From contig NC_063275.1 in NCBI RefSeq assembly GCF_910591885.1, positions 21,068,501 to 21,132,500 of the forward strand: 64,000 bases of DNA. The letters run 5' to 3'. Origin of the DNA: Bombus terrestris (Eukaryota > Arthropoda > Insecta > Hymenoptera > Apidae). The notes beneath the pieces were generated by a model. The model ran no database searches. It was not told where the DNA came from and saw only the letters and a program-made list of their open reading frames with translations. Each line of letters begins with the position of its first letter. Position 1 is the stretch's first letter. Below are positions 34,576-47,606 of this stretch, piece after piece. A program made the position numbers and the translations under genes.

Positions 34576-36850
34576 GAATTAGAGAAAATGGTAATTGATG
34601 ACATTACATCTAAAAAAAGTGAATCTGCTTAGTTAACTTTTTTTTATTTTGATGAAGTTGATATGGTAATGATATTACATCGATTATAAATGTTGAGCTT
34701 GATAATGAATCGTAGAATTTCTTTTAGATGGAGATGGGATAATTTTTCCGTGAAGAATAATATATTATCTCTCGAATTTTGGAAATTTATAACACAGAGC
34801 ACATCAATGTCTTATTAGATACATCTCAAGATTAGATTTTACTGTATAAGTTGGTAGAATATTATTATAAACCGTAATTGATCAAATTTTGATAAATTGT
34901 GACAAATTCCAATAGGGTTCCCAAATTTTGTAAAATTTATATTACGATCGAAAGAAGATATTTTAATAAAATTAAGTAACATAGAAACAATCCATTTGAA
35001 AAGTGAAACGAGAGTGGTATTAAACTTTTTTATGGAACTTAAAACTCATGAACGTAAACTCTTTTCTTTCGCAAATAATGTTCAGAAACTTTATGTTTTT
35101 TAAAATCATTTCTTATGTTTCTCGCGTATATATTGTGATATGTATAACACTGTATAACCTGAAGTAAAGAAAATTCTGGTCAAGTTAAAAATTGAAAAGA
35201 CAAGCGAGTATAAAACGAAGAAATCATTACGCTCTTCCGGTTCTTCAAGTCATCTTATATCTTTAACATTTATCAAATAATCCCCGCAATTTTAATTTTT
35301 GTATTTTAAATATTTTTCGTATAATCAATCTCGTAAGAACATTTCATTCGAAATATTCATTTAATCGTCACAAAGTTCTTAGATCATTCCACTTCTCCGA
35401 TATATCAACGACAATTTAATTTCCTATTGCACAACTGTATTATGAAAACTTAAGTACGAATATATCTCAACAGTTTGGTTTACGAAACCGTATCTCTTAC
35501 AACGAACTAAAAGAACAAAAAAATCGAAAGAAATTATCGTCATCGTGATGAATTTGCAAGATCGTGCGACCAGTGATCTTTCATCTATTGTCCTGCTTCC
35601 AAGAAGTGTCTGCATGATGTTAATTAATGTAAGGGAGCAGCGTAATAGACACACATATAATACACGCTTGTCTGATCTCGATCCGCGATCTTGATATCAT
35701 TGTTTGTCTGGAATTGCATATTCAATAGCTTCGAGAAACAATTATAACTGTTATCTGTCTTAAGCTTATTCATAGCTGTCTCAATCCCATTCCGCATTTG
35801 CAAGCGCGGAAAATTCTAGATACTGTATACTCTGTGCTTTCGTACAATTAACCCCTCCTTCTTACATGGCAGTAACTTAAAATTTACTGAAAGTTTTCTC
35901 TTCCTCTAATTTAATCGTTATTGCAAATACGCGTTATAACAGTGCAATTAGAAATTTTATCCCGTTTATCGGAAATTATCGAATAAAGACAGATGTTTTA
36001 AGTTTGTCTGAATAGTTCGATAGAAGATTTTGATAGGGTTATTACTTTATGAATCGAATCTTGTTCATTATTAACAGATATGTTTGAAACCAGTCACAAT
36101 TTTTAATAATATTTTTTTAATATCTTGAAGAATATGTCAATATTTCAGTCCTAGTAGAATTTTCTTAATATGGTAGTATGTTTTATTATCTTATCGAATA
36201 TACATGAAAATATAATAATAAAGAAAGTGTATAAACGTGTTATGCAAATAGTGAGAAACAACATTAAATGAGAAAATAGAGGTAAAAATTCAAACACTTT
36301 AATTATCAATTATGATATACACGCAATAGTTTCACTCGACCATTACAATAAAACGTGATTTAAAAGATACGAATTACTAGATGCATTTATAATCTCAGGA
36401 ACTACAATTCTTTTCAATTATTAAAACAAACAACGTTATATATCTCAGATAAGATTATCTATTTAAAATTTACTTTAAACGTTAATAAATAAGAAAACGA
36501 ATTTAAATCTTGATTATACTCTTATTATAGGTACTTAGAATAATCCTACAAATTTTTATTTGTAAAATTAATAGATATGAAATTCATGTTTCATACAATT
36601 CATTTAAGAAATCATAACGGTAACTACTTACTATAAATCAATAGACTACAACATCATATGATTGCTATTATTAGTAGTTAAGATCATTGATTATTAATAT
36701 TCTCGGTTAATTAAATTTAGTATGGTATTATATTACATTCAATGCAATAACATATCTTTAATTTATTAATTTTCCACTTTCGACTAAATAATATTGCGTT
36801 TCAATGAAATCTGTTTGCTTTGACATGAGTTAAACTCTTTCGTTGTACGA
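34576..36850. other. AT-rich stretch
   Basis: No gene or strong repeat. The only frame of note (35424-35654, minus) lacks protein-like features. Confidence 0.5.
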
Positions 36851-37087
36851 TTACCATTGTCGAAGCAAACCTAGCATACTATTTATCTGCAACACCCGCG
36901 CATTACGTTCTATCAGGAAGTAGAGAGGCAAGATACGTTGACACGTGCATATATTAGGAGGCAAACATCTGTCGGTGGGCAAAGCGTGATAGACGGCCCT
37001 AACAGGGTTGTACAATAGTCGAATGGCACCTTGAGAGCTTGGAGGTCGGTACACCCGGAAATGTTTCAAGGTTACGCGTGAAAGATC
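36851..37087 (-). CDS. Candidate exon in a small GC island, unknown function
   Basis: Not recognised. On the minus strand an acceptor-like TTATTTTTCTAAG is followed by an open frame that runs to TAA at 36853-36851. A donor-like AATG|GTAATC overlaps the stop, so the segment could be an internal exon. The translation includes FRVYRPPSSQGAIRLLYNPV and a CxC (CTCQ), with balanced composition. It has no upstream ATG within the exon. The GC content is clearly above the flanks. Conserved non-coding DNA would look similar. Confidence 0.2.
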   Translation of the reverse strand, partial: DLSRVTLKHFRVYRPPSSQGAIRLLYNPVRAVYHALPTDRCLPPNICTCQRILPLYFLIERNARVLQINSMLGLLRQW

Positions 37088-39650
37088 TTAGAAAAATAAT
37101 TTATTTTCAGGCTGCCTTCGATATTGATCACTTGACATGAAATAAAGCGAAACTTGCTTTGGAAAGAGATTTGTAAATAACGCTTTTGTCAGTAATTTCG
37201 TTTAGTTTAATAGATTCGAAAGATTTAGAATAATTAAATAATTTGTCCATGATAGCTTTGGAAACTGTTACAATATAGAGAGAAAGTGCTTCGTGTTAAA
37301 AATAAAAATTCATTAAGTATTTAACTTTTGTGGTACAAACTTTTGATATTATTTTTGTAGAAATAAAAAAAAAAAAAACATTTTAGTTGTCATATATCAA
37401 TGTTATACAATAATAGTATTATATATATTATAGTACCAATTCTTTTTAGTACCATAATATAATATTTTTATAGCTAACAGGAACATACCATTCCAAATTT
37501 AATAGTTTACTCAGTTTATTTGTAAACCAAATTTTCCAGGAAAAGATTTCATTGTACTAAAATATTTTTTTAGACGAATAAAAGATAATGAAACAATAGA
37601 GAGAGGGGGCGGTGAGAAATCACATAATAATTATGATAATGGTTACATAGTAAAAAATTATCAACCTTCTAAAATAATCGTCAATTCTCATATTTATCAA
37701 AATTATAATAATTCTATATTACCTTAGATTTCGAGTAGATAATGTTACGCTCTAATCACAAAGATAATTAACGGAAGCGTTTCGTCATAAACAGGTAGAT
37801 AGGAGATGCCTAACGGGACGGTAGAAACTTCCAGTGCCATTTATTCTACTCTTTTTCTTACAACGTGAGATATGTCGAATTAAATGATTTACATATAATA
37901 ACTTTAGTTGCCCATCTGAAAGAAATAGCTTCTATTATGCGTATACTCGGGCACGTATCTGCAGGGCATTAAAAATTGTTAACTTGCACGATTTGATTAC
38001 ATTAGAATAAATTAAGATCAAACCATAAGAACGATATATCATAAATGTGTTAAATGCAATGTTTTTTTTTTTCTTAAAATATCGAATTACCTTTAATGCT
38101 TTACTTCGGTAATTAATAGTTCCTCTACAACAACAACAAAGAAGGTAGGAGAAATATTGCTCATAAAAAGGTACATCACTCCTGGATCGTATTGCACAAT
38201 GATACACTAACAATATATTAGTGAATTGATAAAAATGGTATATTATGAATCACAGATTTCTTCCCTACATTTTTACAATCTTTTGACAAATTGGATAATC
38301 AAATAATCTGTAATTCGTTCAAAATTTCATGAGCAAAGTCACTTATTAATATTAGTAGCTTGTAATTTTATTTTAATATTAGTAAAAAATTTTAATATTA
38401 GTAAAAGAAACAGGTACTCTTTTCAACACTTTGTTTAAAACAGTAGGAAATATATATTTCGATCTGTTATGCATTAACTTTTGATGCGGAAACTACAACC
38501 GAATCCGTATGGCATTTCCTCGAAATGGTATTTCATTCTGGTGGAACAGATCCTCCAAGTTGCGAATCATTCGGAGCTAAATTTATTCCTCGAGGAAGAC
38601 CAAAATCCTTAAATTTACTGCTTCGATCTTACTTCGGTCCTTACAGAATCCCCACGGTAAACGAGATTCGATGAGACCATGTACCAATGAGATCGATAGT
38701 CTCTCCCTACGGATAGTACTGGCTTCCACGCCTGTAAGCATGCAACTGGAACTACTCTTGCGTGCAGAGATCTGTTGCCTGAAAGGATGCTGCCATCTTG
38801 TTCAGTTGCGCCGGTACGATCATGTTGCAGGCGTTACATAAAAATTCTATCGCGAAAAAATTATTTGAAAAATATTGTGAGAATGATAAACGGTACGTTT
38901 CATCTTTAATCGATAATTTTACGGAATAGTCGGAAATTTGATTTATCGGGCATATATATATTAGAAATTTTATATTATATCATATTCTTAGATGTTTACA
39001 AAGTAAAAGATAAAAGGCAGAGATTTCACTCGCTTCAGTTCGTAAAAATTTAAATATATTGTATAAACTTGTATAAATAAAAGTTAATCGGCGTCAAACT
39101 CCTCATATCGTTATAGAAGTAAAAATTCTGAGATCAAGTTCCCATCTTTTGAAACTTCTCTTTCCATTAACTCAAATAAAATATTATTTTTTCAATAAAA
39201 TATCTTCATTCATACAATATTTAATTTTACAAGTAATCATTATATGGTATGTAGCAGTAATATGTATACAGTACTAACAGTAGATGCTTTGAAAATATTT
39301 AAAAATTCGAACAGAAAGCTTAAAAAATAAGTAACCAAATATTTCAACTAAATCCAATCTGTTCAACGACAAAGCATACGATTAACCTATAAACCAAGTC
39401 AGCCCTTGAATAAAAATTTGTATAATCGTGTAATCGAAAATTGATAAAAACTTTAATATTTTATTTCCTCTAATAATTTTCAATAAAAATATAACAACGA
39501 ATTAAAATACAACGTGTCCATACATAAAGAAACTATCGTATTTGATAAACTGTATAATTGATAAATTAATTCCACTTCTCCAGTTAACAGGTTAAGCAAC
39601 CAAATCTCACGAATCGATAGATGCCAATATATCAAAATCCATACACGAAT
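37088..39650. other. AT-rich stretch with a small island
   Basis: AT-rich, with homopolymers near 37360-37373 (A) and 38060-38073 (T). A short direct repeat TTTTAATATTAGTAAAA lies at about 38371-38405. A GC-richer patch at about 38440-38840 has no useful frame. Confidence 0.5.
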
Positions 39651-40150
39651 CTTCGTTGGAACTGCAAGTTGTTGCACAGACAGGGTCTAGACGCGGGGCG
39701 CAACAAACTCGGTTAACCCCGAGTTACGATTCATCCCTCGACTTTTCCTACGTTCTTGGTGCTCGCGTTCACGAGAAGTACGTGGAAGAAGGCGGATGAA
39801 TGCTCGTGGCTCGGCGGGGATGTTAAATCGTGCGGTAAATTCGCTTGCATTTCACTCTCTGCCGAAGCAGTCCCAAGTAATACGTCGTCCTCGTCGTCGT
39901 CGTCGTTCCCGTCGTCATGGAAGGCGTAAGAGGAACTTGGAGCTATTGGAACGGGGTCGAGTCGAAGGTCTGGAGGACGACACGAGGGGTGTGGGCGATA
40001 GAAGTAGGGGGTGGGTTCGAAGTCTGATCAGTTTATAAGCGCACATTGAGTTATTGGTAGCTCATCTGCCCCGTCGATATCCGACTGGATGGCTGTTCTC
40101 CGTGCTCTCGCTGGCTCTTCTCTTCTGCCACGAAAAGAAACCCCTCACGG
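39651..40150. other. GC island with CGT-rich run
   Basis: A CGT trinucleotide-rich run lies at about 39883-39916 inside a plus-strand frame of 80 codons (39796-40038, ATG start), where it encodes an Arg-rich segment (RRPRRRRRSRRHGRR). The bias explains the frame. No domain. Confidence 0.4.
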
Positions 40151-41242
40151 ACAAAAAAACTTCGATTCCTTTGTTGTTTCGTGTATAGATAGACGATATT
40201 AGTTGTTTTATTCAGCTCGAATTATATATAAGAGGCTGAGAATTATGAGAATACCGTGATAGATTCTTTTGTAAACATTATAAATTATTAAAATGATTCG
40301 TGTTTTATATTTGATAGAAGATGTAATTGGGATACTGATACAAAAGTTGATGCGAAGATATGAAAATTATTTTTATGAAGATAAAACGGTGATTACTTCG
40401 ATGAATTATTGACGTATAGAAAGTCGTTTTAGGTCTATCGCGTTTAGATCGCGAAATGTGTTCTAGTATAATATTTTCTGATTTTTTAATTCGTAAATAC
40501 AAATATTGTCTGGCAAGATTTGATTTCCTCGGTATTAATTTATAATTAATTCTGCTGCAAGACAAAACTGTAACTGTAATTCAACCTAATAACTCAACCA
40601 ATAATTCGACCAAATAAATAAATATATATTCACGTTATTTATTTGATTTGCTGTCATGAACGGGATTATTGGAAATAGATATTATAATTTCATGGTTGCT
40701 ATTAATATGCATAACACACGGAAATCATGAAAACGTGACATGCCGGATACAGCATGCCGGAATCAGAATTTTCTAATGCCTAAGTATACTATGCTAATTT
40801 CGATACTTTATCATAACGTCACTCTAACCGTGATAGTTTTCTTTCTACTTTCTCGTTTACCAGTTGTCCATATCGATAAGCTATCAGATGTCGTTGCAAG
40901 AACTCAATGAAGTGCATCTACTTTACCAGACCAACGAATAAGAATTGCAGATATCCTGTCTTGTACGATCAATCGATACCAAGATGACCATATAGTAATA
41001 AAATATTCTGAAAAATTTTCTGGTTTGCCTTATAAAATGTTTTTGAAGAACATAACTACTCAAAAAAGTAGAACGTATTTTAAATAAATTTTCAACTATT
41101 TCTATGTATATAATTGTCATTATATCGATAGAATAATAATCCAAATAATAATCCATTCACCAAAATGACAAACAGAAATATAAAATAATATTATTAATAC
41201 TTCACTAACGGAGTACTTTTAATGTTTCGTTCTATTAGTATA
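40151..41242. other. AT-rich stretch
   Basis: No gene is visible. TATCGATA occurs at 40871-40878 and 41123-41130. Confidence 0.5.
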
Positions 41243-41455
41243 TAGGTCGTCCGAAAAGTTTCTTTCGTTTTATAAGGAAATAATGGATGTAGAACATTTT
41301 TCGTTTTATATTACTTTATCAAATTACGTATGATCCATTTTGTTCTATCAAGATAAAGATCACAATGTTCGACAAATTAGATTTCATGTTTGTATAAAGA
41401 TGCATCGTTGCAAAAGACGTGTCTGTAAAAGAAAGACACTTTTCGGACAACCTAA
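41243..41455. mobile_element. Mariner-type miniature element (MITE), about 213 bp
   Basis: The left end reads TAGGTCGTCCGAAAAGTTTC then TTTC. The right end, on the minus strand, reads TTAGGTTGTCCGAAAAGTGT then CTTTC. These inverted repeats match at about 21 of 24 positions. TA dinucleotides stand outside both ends, as expected for Tc1/mariner target duplications. AGGTYGTCCGAAAAGT is typical of mariner termini in insects. The element is too short to encode transposase, so it would have been moved in trans. Confidence 0.82.
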
Positions 41456-43550
41456 TATATTTTTGAAAATCAAATGCAGATACCGGTATAAAAACCTAAC
41501 GATTTATTAAAAATTCTAAAGGCCCTTGATTGTTATTTGCACATTGTTTAGTTAATATCATTTAAATTGCATATTACTAGAGGAACGTATTATAATTGCA
41601 CATTGTAATGTGATTAAATCATATAAGACGTTACTCAACGTGTCGCGTCGTTAAATCGTTGACAGAAAAAGACGTTCTTTAAACGAATTATCCAGTAGTT
41701 CCAGTATACTTTTCAAACAAGTCTTACCAATGACCCAACCTCGGAAAATATCCATTTTCTTATCGATAAAAACCCAGACAGATAATAAGAAATAATTTTA
41801 GTCACTTAAACGAACTTTCGAAGCCGTTTATTACTAACAGTAATTCTGTGGCATATTTGACGAGGAATTACATTTCGAGACGCGTTGCTGCTACTAAAGC
41901 ACTTTTTCGAGTCGATCGCGAGATAAAAATATCGAAAGATAAATAAAATATCGAAAGATTAATAACCCGTGGCAATCTGCTAAATCAAATCTGCGAGGCA
42001 CGTAAATGGAACACGATCCTCGAAGCAGTTTCTCATTTTTGAATCGTGACAAGTTACGAATGTACTTGGACTGATTAGATCTTTGACAAAAAGGATCAAA
42101 AAAGTATGTCGTATGTCGCGACTGAGACAGTTATTTTATGAAAGAAATAGAAATGTACGAGCGAACAGCTGAAATCAAGCATATTATACGGGCAAACAGC
42201 GATATTAAGAATTTTTTCGTCTGGTAGGATTGCTGAAGCTGTACATAAAATAGAGCTCGATACATTAGCTCCGCGATTACGAGTATCGATACGCGAGGGG
42301 TGACTCTTCCCGGTTTACGAGGTCATTTTTCTTATTGTTTTCGCAGACTGACGAGAAAAACGAGGAGAGCCTTATTCCTGTTTCTATTCTCGTACGACGT
42401 AGACGTATAAATTTCACTGGAGCGTTGTATTGAATTGCAAATATTTGATTGAATTCGACTATAATGGGCGGGAGTAATATTAATATTCTTCATTCATCAG
42501 AATCCTCGTATTTATTCCATTAGTCTTTTTCCTTCATAGAATAAATACGTTGCCGACGTACGTAATACGTACTACAATGCCACTTACGTATGCAAAACCC
42601 TCAATTACTTAATATGTCGTCGGCAATCGATCAATTTCTCACGAATTTTGCTACGTAACCAAGCCCAGACAAGTAGAGACCAATATACATACATATGTAT
42701 GTAAAATAGTCGTAGCTTAAATATGAACTCCAATTTAGTTTCTTATATTTGGCCTCTTCATTGTCATATAAAGAATTTTGTATAAAATATGTATATGTAC
42801 CTATTATGGGATTGCTGCTAAGATATATTCATTATGAGAGGCCCTTTTTTCCAAAAGTTTACTTTAAATAGAAAATATTAAAGGAATTTTATTACTGGAC
42901 AGTACTTACAGCAAAGGATCTTTTTCTGAAAATTTGATTTATTACTATAAGGATCTTTGATAAAGTTCGAACGTTTTATCGCCTTTCGTCTATATCTAAA
43001 GAAGATTAGTTGGCAGCTCTATTTATTCATATGTAAAAATATCATTTCCTTCATTCATTGAACTGAAGAGAAATCGAAGAATACTAATAACCTTCGAACA
43101 CTACTTAAAATAAAAGATACGCGAAACAAAAGAACAGAAATCGATCCTTACACCTGTTTATTGGATTTGGGAATTCCCAATGAAAAGGTATCTTTCATTT
43201 GTAATTTTTATTATTAAAAAATAGGATGAGATAGATTTGATAGGATGAGAGTTGTGAAACGCTTCTCGTTAAAAATAACATAAGTTTACCAGACAATTAT
43301 GATAATTCCATCCTTCTAAATACTCGTAGTTCGTTCTTCTCGGATACCTTAGATATCTCGATATTGCCGGTTTTCTATCAAATCAACGTTACGTTACGAC
43401 ATAACAACCAAAATTCTCATGCATGTTATAAACTCAAAAATTGTGAATGAACCGAGCAAAGTATCTTACGATCGCAACAAACGAGAACATCTTCTCGTTG
43501 CCTTCCTAGAAAATGAAATCGAACGTATTAATGCGTCGATTTCAGTTTCA
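41456..43550. other. AT-rich stretch
   Basis: No gene. An 18-bp palindrome lies at 42686-42703. TATCGATA sites lie at 41761-41768 and 42284-42291. A short direct repeat (ATATCGAAAGATAAATAA-like) occurs near 41929-41960. Confidence 0.5.
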
Positions 43551-44160
43551 TCGACGCATAAGTTTCAGTAGGATGAATCCGATGTTTACGACACGCTGTT
43601 CTCGCTCCACATTGGCAAGAAAAACGCGAGAAAAGATGGAATGATAGGTTTGTGCGGCAGCGGCCTCGTGAATCCCGCGGATATAACTTCCTATTACCGA
43701 ACCGTGGCTCCGCGATCCGAATGGAGGTTGGTCGGGGTTTGAGGGGGTGTCCCGTGTGCCAAAGAAGAGGCGTGCATTAGGAGATTGTGTTCGACAGTTG
43801 TTTACGACTAGCACCTAACCACCTTCTTCCTCGCCTAGCCTTTTGTGTCTCGAAGCGTACGCTTGGATCTACGCGCGCGAGGGTTTCTTTTATCTCGTCT
43901 CTAGCTCCGTGTAGCTCCTCTTCCTCTTGTAGCTTCCACGGTCCTCAGAACCGTGCCAAGACACGGCAAAGGCGTGTATTTACATCGTTGCGCTCGCATA
44001 ACTCTGCTCGACAAACTGGCGAACCTCTTCGTTCTCTTTCCACGATCCTTCCACTCCTTCGTCCGCGCGAAATCTCCAGTAGTACTCTTTGCAAATGTCT
44101 TCTATTGTATTTCGATTTCTTCTGTTTGAATGTTTGAAGGTGGCTCGTACTCGTTAGCTA
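43551..44160. other. GC island, no confident gene
   Basis: A minus-strand frame (43548-43814) and a plus-strand frame (43787-44137, ATG start, 116 codons, Ser/Arg/Leu-rich) are adjacent and divergent. Neither has a recognisable domain. The island could be a promoter region. Confidence 0.4.
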
Positions 44161-47100
44161 TGCTAACGCTAGAGATGAGATCATAGCCGAGGACAAATTT
44201 ATTATCAGAGCAATTTTATATGATAATTTATTAAGAAATGGTATTAGTAAGCTGATGAGTTACAAATTGTAGATTATATAGATCTCCCTTTCCAATTTTA
44301 TCATTTTACGTTCACGCCATTTACATTTCCAATCTTAATTTATAAAAATGTAATTTAACGAAAACGGATAAAATGCAGATGTTATCGGAGAAGGCGCGTA
44401 TGAAAAAGCGCGCCGGCTTGGACCTATTAATTTTAAGTTATTCGTAAATATATCGGCATTTGTTATGAAATTATAATGGCTTAGAAATATTTATAGCGCT
44501 AGTAGTATGATTAGTGGATAGACATTGATTAGCTCATCTTATTTAATTCCACTCTGGTGATTATTATTTGAATTTGCATTATAAAATTGAAACAATTAAA
44601 ACGTTATTTCTACATATAATCCTATACGATTATATCATAATTCACAATCATTTTTATCATCAATACTTGAGCAACCTTGTCAAGCAAATTATAGATAATA
44701 TCTCGTGTTTCGAGTTACTTTATCAGAAAAATTAAGCCACGTTACCAATTGTCAGTGAAAGTAAAATACATGTCTCGTAAACATTTAATATATATGGTAA
44801 TGTAATAACGCTGTGAATGTAACAATTGACAGCGAATATAATAATTGAGAGTGAAGGATAATTGCACTATTCAAGTCTTTTTACTATAAATAGAACATAA
44901 TCGATGAATTGCAGGTTAGAAATATATTAGTTCCGGCGACAGGTTTAATTTCCTTCTTCCAGTTCCCATGTCCTCGTGTCTCTGCCAGCAGACTCCAAGC
45001 TAGCAAACCCTATCAATATTTTAAATTGCCTGATATGCAGACTGTACATAGTAGTCTTACTGATAATCAACTAACTGGTCTAGGATGGTTTTTCTTTTTC
45101 CTCCTCGTTTCCTTCTCAACCCTCTTCGACCATTAAAACACGCTTATCCTCGTAACAGAGTCGAATAAAACTCGTTCACCGCATATATCAATCTGTTTTA
45201 TTCAAACTATCCTGTTGAGCATATTTAAGAGATGTTCCGCATGACCCAGTTGATAGTGGAAATGTGAGTGTTAAACGTAGACGAACGTCAAATAATTGGA
45301 CTGAGTAGTTAGAAGAAAGTATTAAACATTGTAAGTGGCAACAGAATAGAAGACGATCTCATCAATGGAAAATAATTCTATGATAAATAAAACATTTTTG
45401 GAGAACTGACACTGAGCTTGTAACAACAAAATTTGTCACTGTGTACGATTTTATGTTTTATAAATTAAAAATAGGGAACTTAATAGAAAGATGGCGAACA
45501 AATGTAATTACCCATATAATTATCAACATTTCCACATAGAATATGAAAAAACCGCATTGCAAATGTAGAAAATGAAGGGAAATTTCCAATATGATTGCCA
45601 ATATAATTATCAATATTTTTAACTTAGAATACGAAAAAATTGGACTATTCGTAGGAAATAACTTTAATTAATTCGATAAATTGTTTACTATTAAAAAAAT
45701 GAAATTTGTGAATGCCGTAAACGGTGAAAATCCGCAAATTTCGTGTAATAAATAATGTTTGATGATTTTCATCTCTGATATTTATCGTTGCAACTTCTCA
45801 ATTTCCTTTTTCTGTCGCTGAGGGAAACGTTAAAGGGAGCCAGATTACGGAGATCCTCGTTGCTCGATCACCGTTGATTACGATTTCTTAGTTCGTTACG
45901 ACGACTTGAATCGAATGAATGCGCCGGCCACAATTCAATGCGTCATTGTTTGACAGACATTGTTCCCTCGACAGTCTCTCTGCTCTTGATCTTTGGCGTG
46001 CTTTGTAACCCTGTCTTCCCGCCAAATACATGCGCCTTCCTACGCCTGACCACCGTCAGGTTGACAGTTGATAGCTGGTAGCGTTAAAATCTAACTGGAC
46101 TTTGTAAACATTTAGATACGAATGATAACAATCGGAAGAAATTCAATTTCAAGAGATCGATATTTTGTGAAAGTGTTGACGGTGAAATTGATTACGCTTT
46201 TCTATAATCTCATATCGAACTTTCGATAAAAACGGAACAAAACATTGTTACATATGAAGCGGCCGATTTAAAGTATATTTTAACTCTGCAACTTATCTTA
46301 CAAATAAACAGCGTATGCTTATGCGCGTTAAAATATTTTTGCATATAATTAAGCAAACAGAACCTGGATAGTATATAATTTTTATCTATTAAATATTATA
46401 GTAATTAGTGTAGTTCGAATATTTTACATATTTTTGCATATTATATGCGTTCCATGAATTTTTATAATTTCGAATTTCTCATAAATGCATAAAAATCCAC
46501 GGTATAATTATAAAACTAGTTATTTACAAGTTACTGAAACGTTTAATTACATTTCAATAAATGACAGATAGATCATTCGGTTAAATTATAAAATAAGCAA
46601 CGACAAGTAGAACGACATACGGAAACGAAACAAAAGTAGATTTTATCGATCGTGGATTGGCAGGAATATCGAATCAATTAAAAAAAAAAGCGAACGATCG
46701 AGGCGAATCGAAGCGACACCCATAAATAGATGGTTTGAATGATAAACATATCGCGATATGGCTTGATCAACAACTTGCTATATGGATTGAATAGTAAGGT
46801 CGATATACAGAAAAAAACCATCTGAATTATGCATGTCATCCAATCTCCGTTATCAGGCGTGCTAAAGATACAGTGTAATATTGTAGTAATGCTAGGTGCT
46901 TGATTTCAAAACTTGTTAATTCGAAAGTTTGCTTTTATTCCTTCCAAGTGGAGTTTAGAAATTGGCGATAAATATCGATGAATATCCTGAATAAAATGAG
47001 ATGAAATTAGCTACTTCCTTGCTAAAGAAGGCGGTAATTTATAAGAATTATGGTAGATTTATAGTAGTTAGTTAATGACAGCTTGCAACATGTATCCGCA

Positions 47101-47384
47101 TGTAATTATAGTATACAATAAATTTCCAACATATCCAATTGTTGGTTTGCAACAAACGATTGTATAAAATACGGAGATCCTAAGTTAATTTAATTTACCA
47201 TTAATCTCTATGTTATTAATATTTTTTGAATATTCAAGAAAGTTAGAAAACATATATTTAATGTCAAAATCAAATGAAAGGAATTTTTTAAAAAAGTGGT
47301 TTTGATGTAGGACTTATCGTTAACATATTGAATTTAAAAGTTACGCTTTTGTAGAAGACAAAAATTCTAACTCATCGCGTTCTT
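44161..47384. other. AT-rich stretch with small duplication
   Basis: Mostly AT-rich. An imperfect direct repeat about 88 bp apart shares ATATAATTATCAAYATTT then TAGAATAYGAAAAAA (about 45512-45555 and 45600-45643). A GC-richer segment lies at about 45780-46080. No gene is visible. Confidence 0.45.
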
Positions 47385-47606
47385 TCACCTGTGATCTGGG
47401 AATAAACGAAATAGCGTTTCTAACGGCAGGGATAAACGGTGCATAGAGAAGTTGCACTGGCGAGTGAGATACTGCAACAAGCCGCGGGTTCGTTTATCAC
47501 TGGTGCGCTCCAGATGATCCTCAAATTTATTGAGGCCGATATCGAGAAATAGTTTCGCGGAGCCATAGGCATTTTCCAACGAATAACGGCACAGAAGAGC
47601 AGCCAT
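47385..47606 (-). CDS. Candidate coding exon, 73 codons, unknown function
   Basis: Not recognised. A minus-strand frame starts with ATG (MAALLCRYSLENAYGSAKLF) and runs to a TGA overlapping a donor-like CACAG|GTGAAA, so it may be a first coding exon spliced in phase 2. The translation has balanced composition and predicted helices, with no repeat bias. GC content is far higher than in the AT-rich flanks (roughly 48% by eye). A plus-strand frame in the same DNA (ending ...LKFIEADIEK) also looks protein-like, which weakens the case. Bacterial-like codon choice is noticeable, but no bacterial gene was recognised. Confidence 0.27.
   Translation of the reverse strand: MAALLCRYSLENAYGSAKLFLDIGLNKFEDHLERTSDKRTRGLLQYLTRQCNFSMHRLSLPLETLFRLFPDHR

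Noticed and set aside
42686..42703. 18-bp perfect palindrome TACATACATATGTATGTA
   Set aside because: Simple purine-pyrimidine alternation in AT-rich DNA gives such palindromes readily. There is no supporting context.
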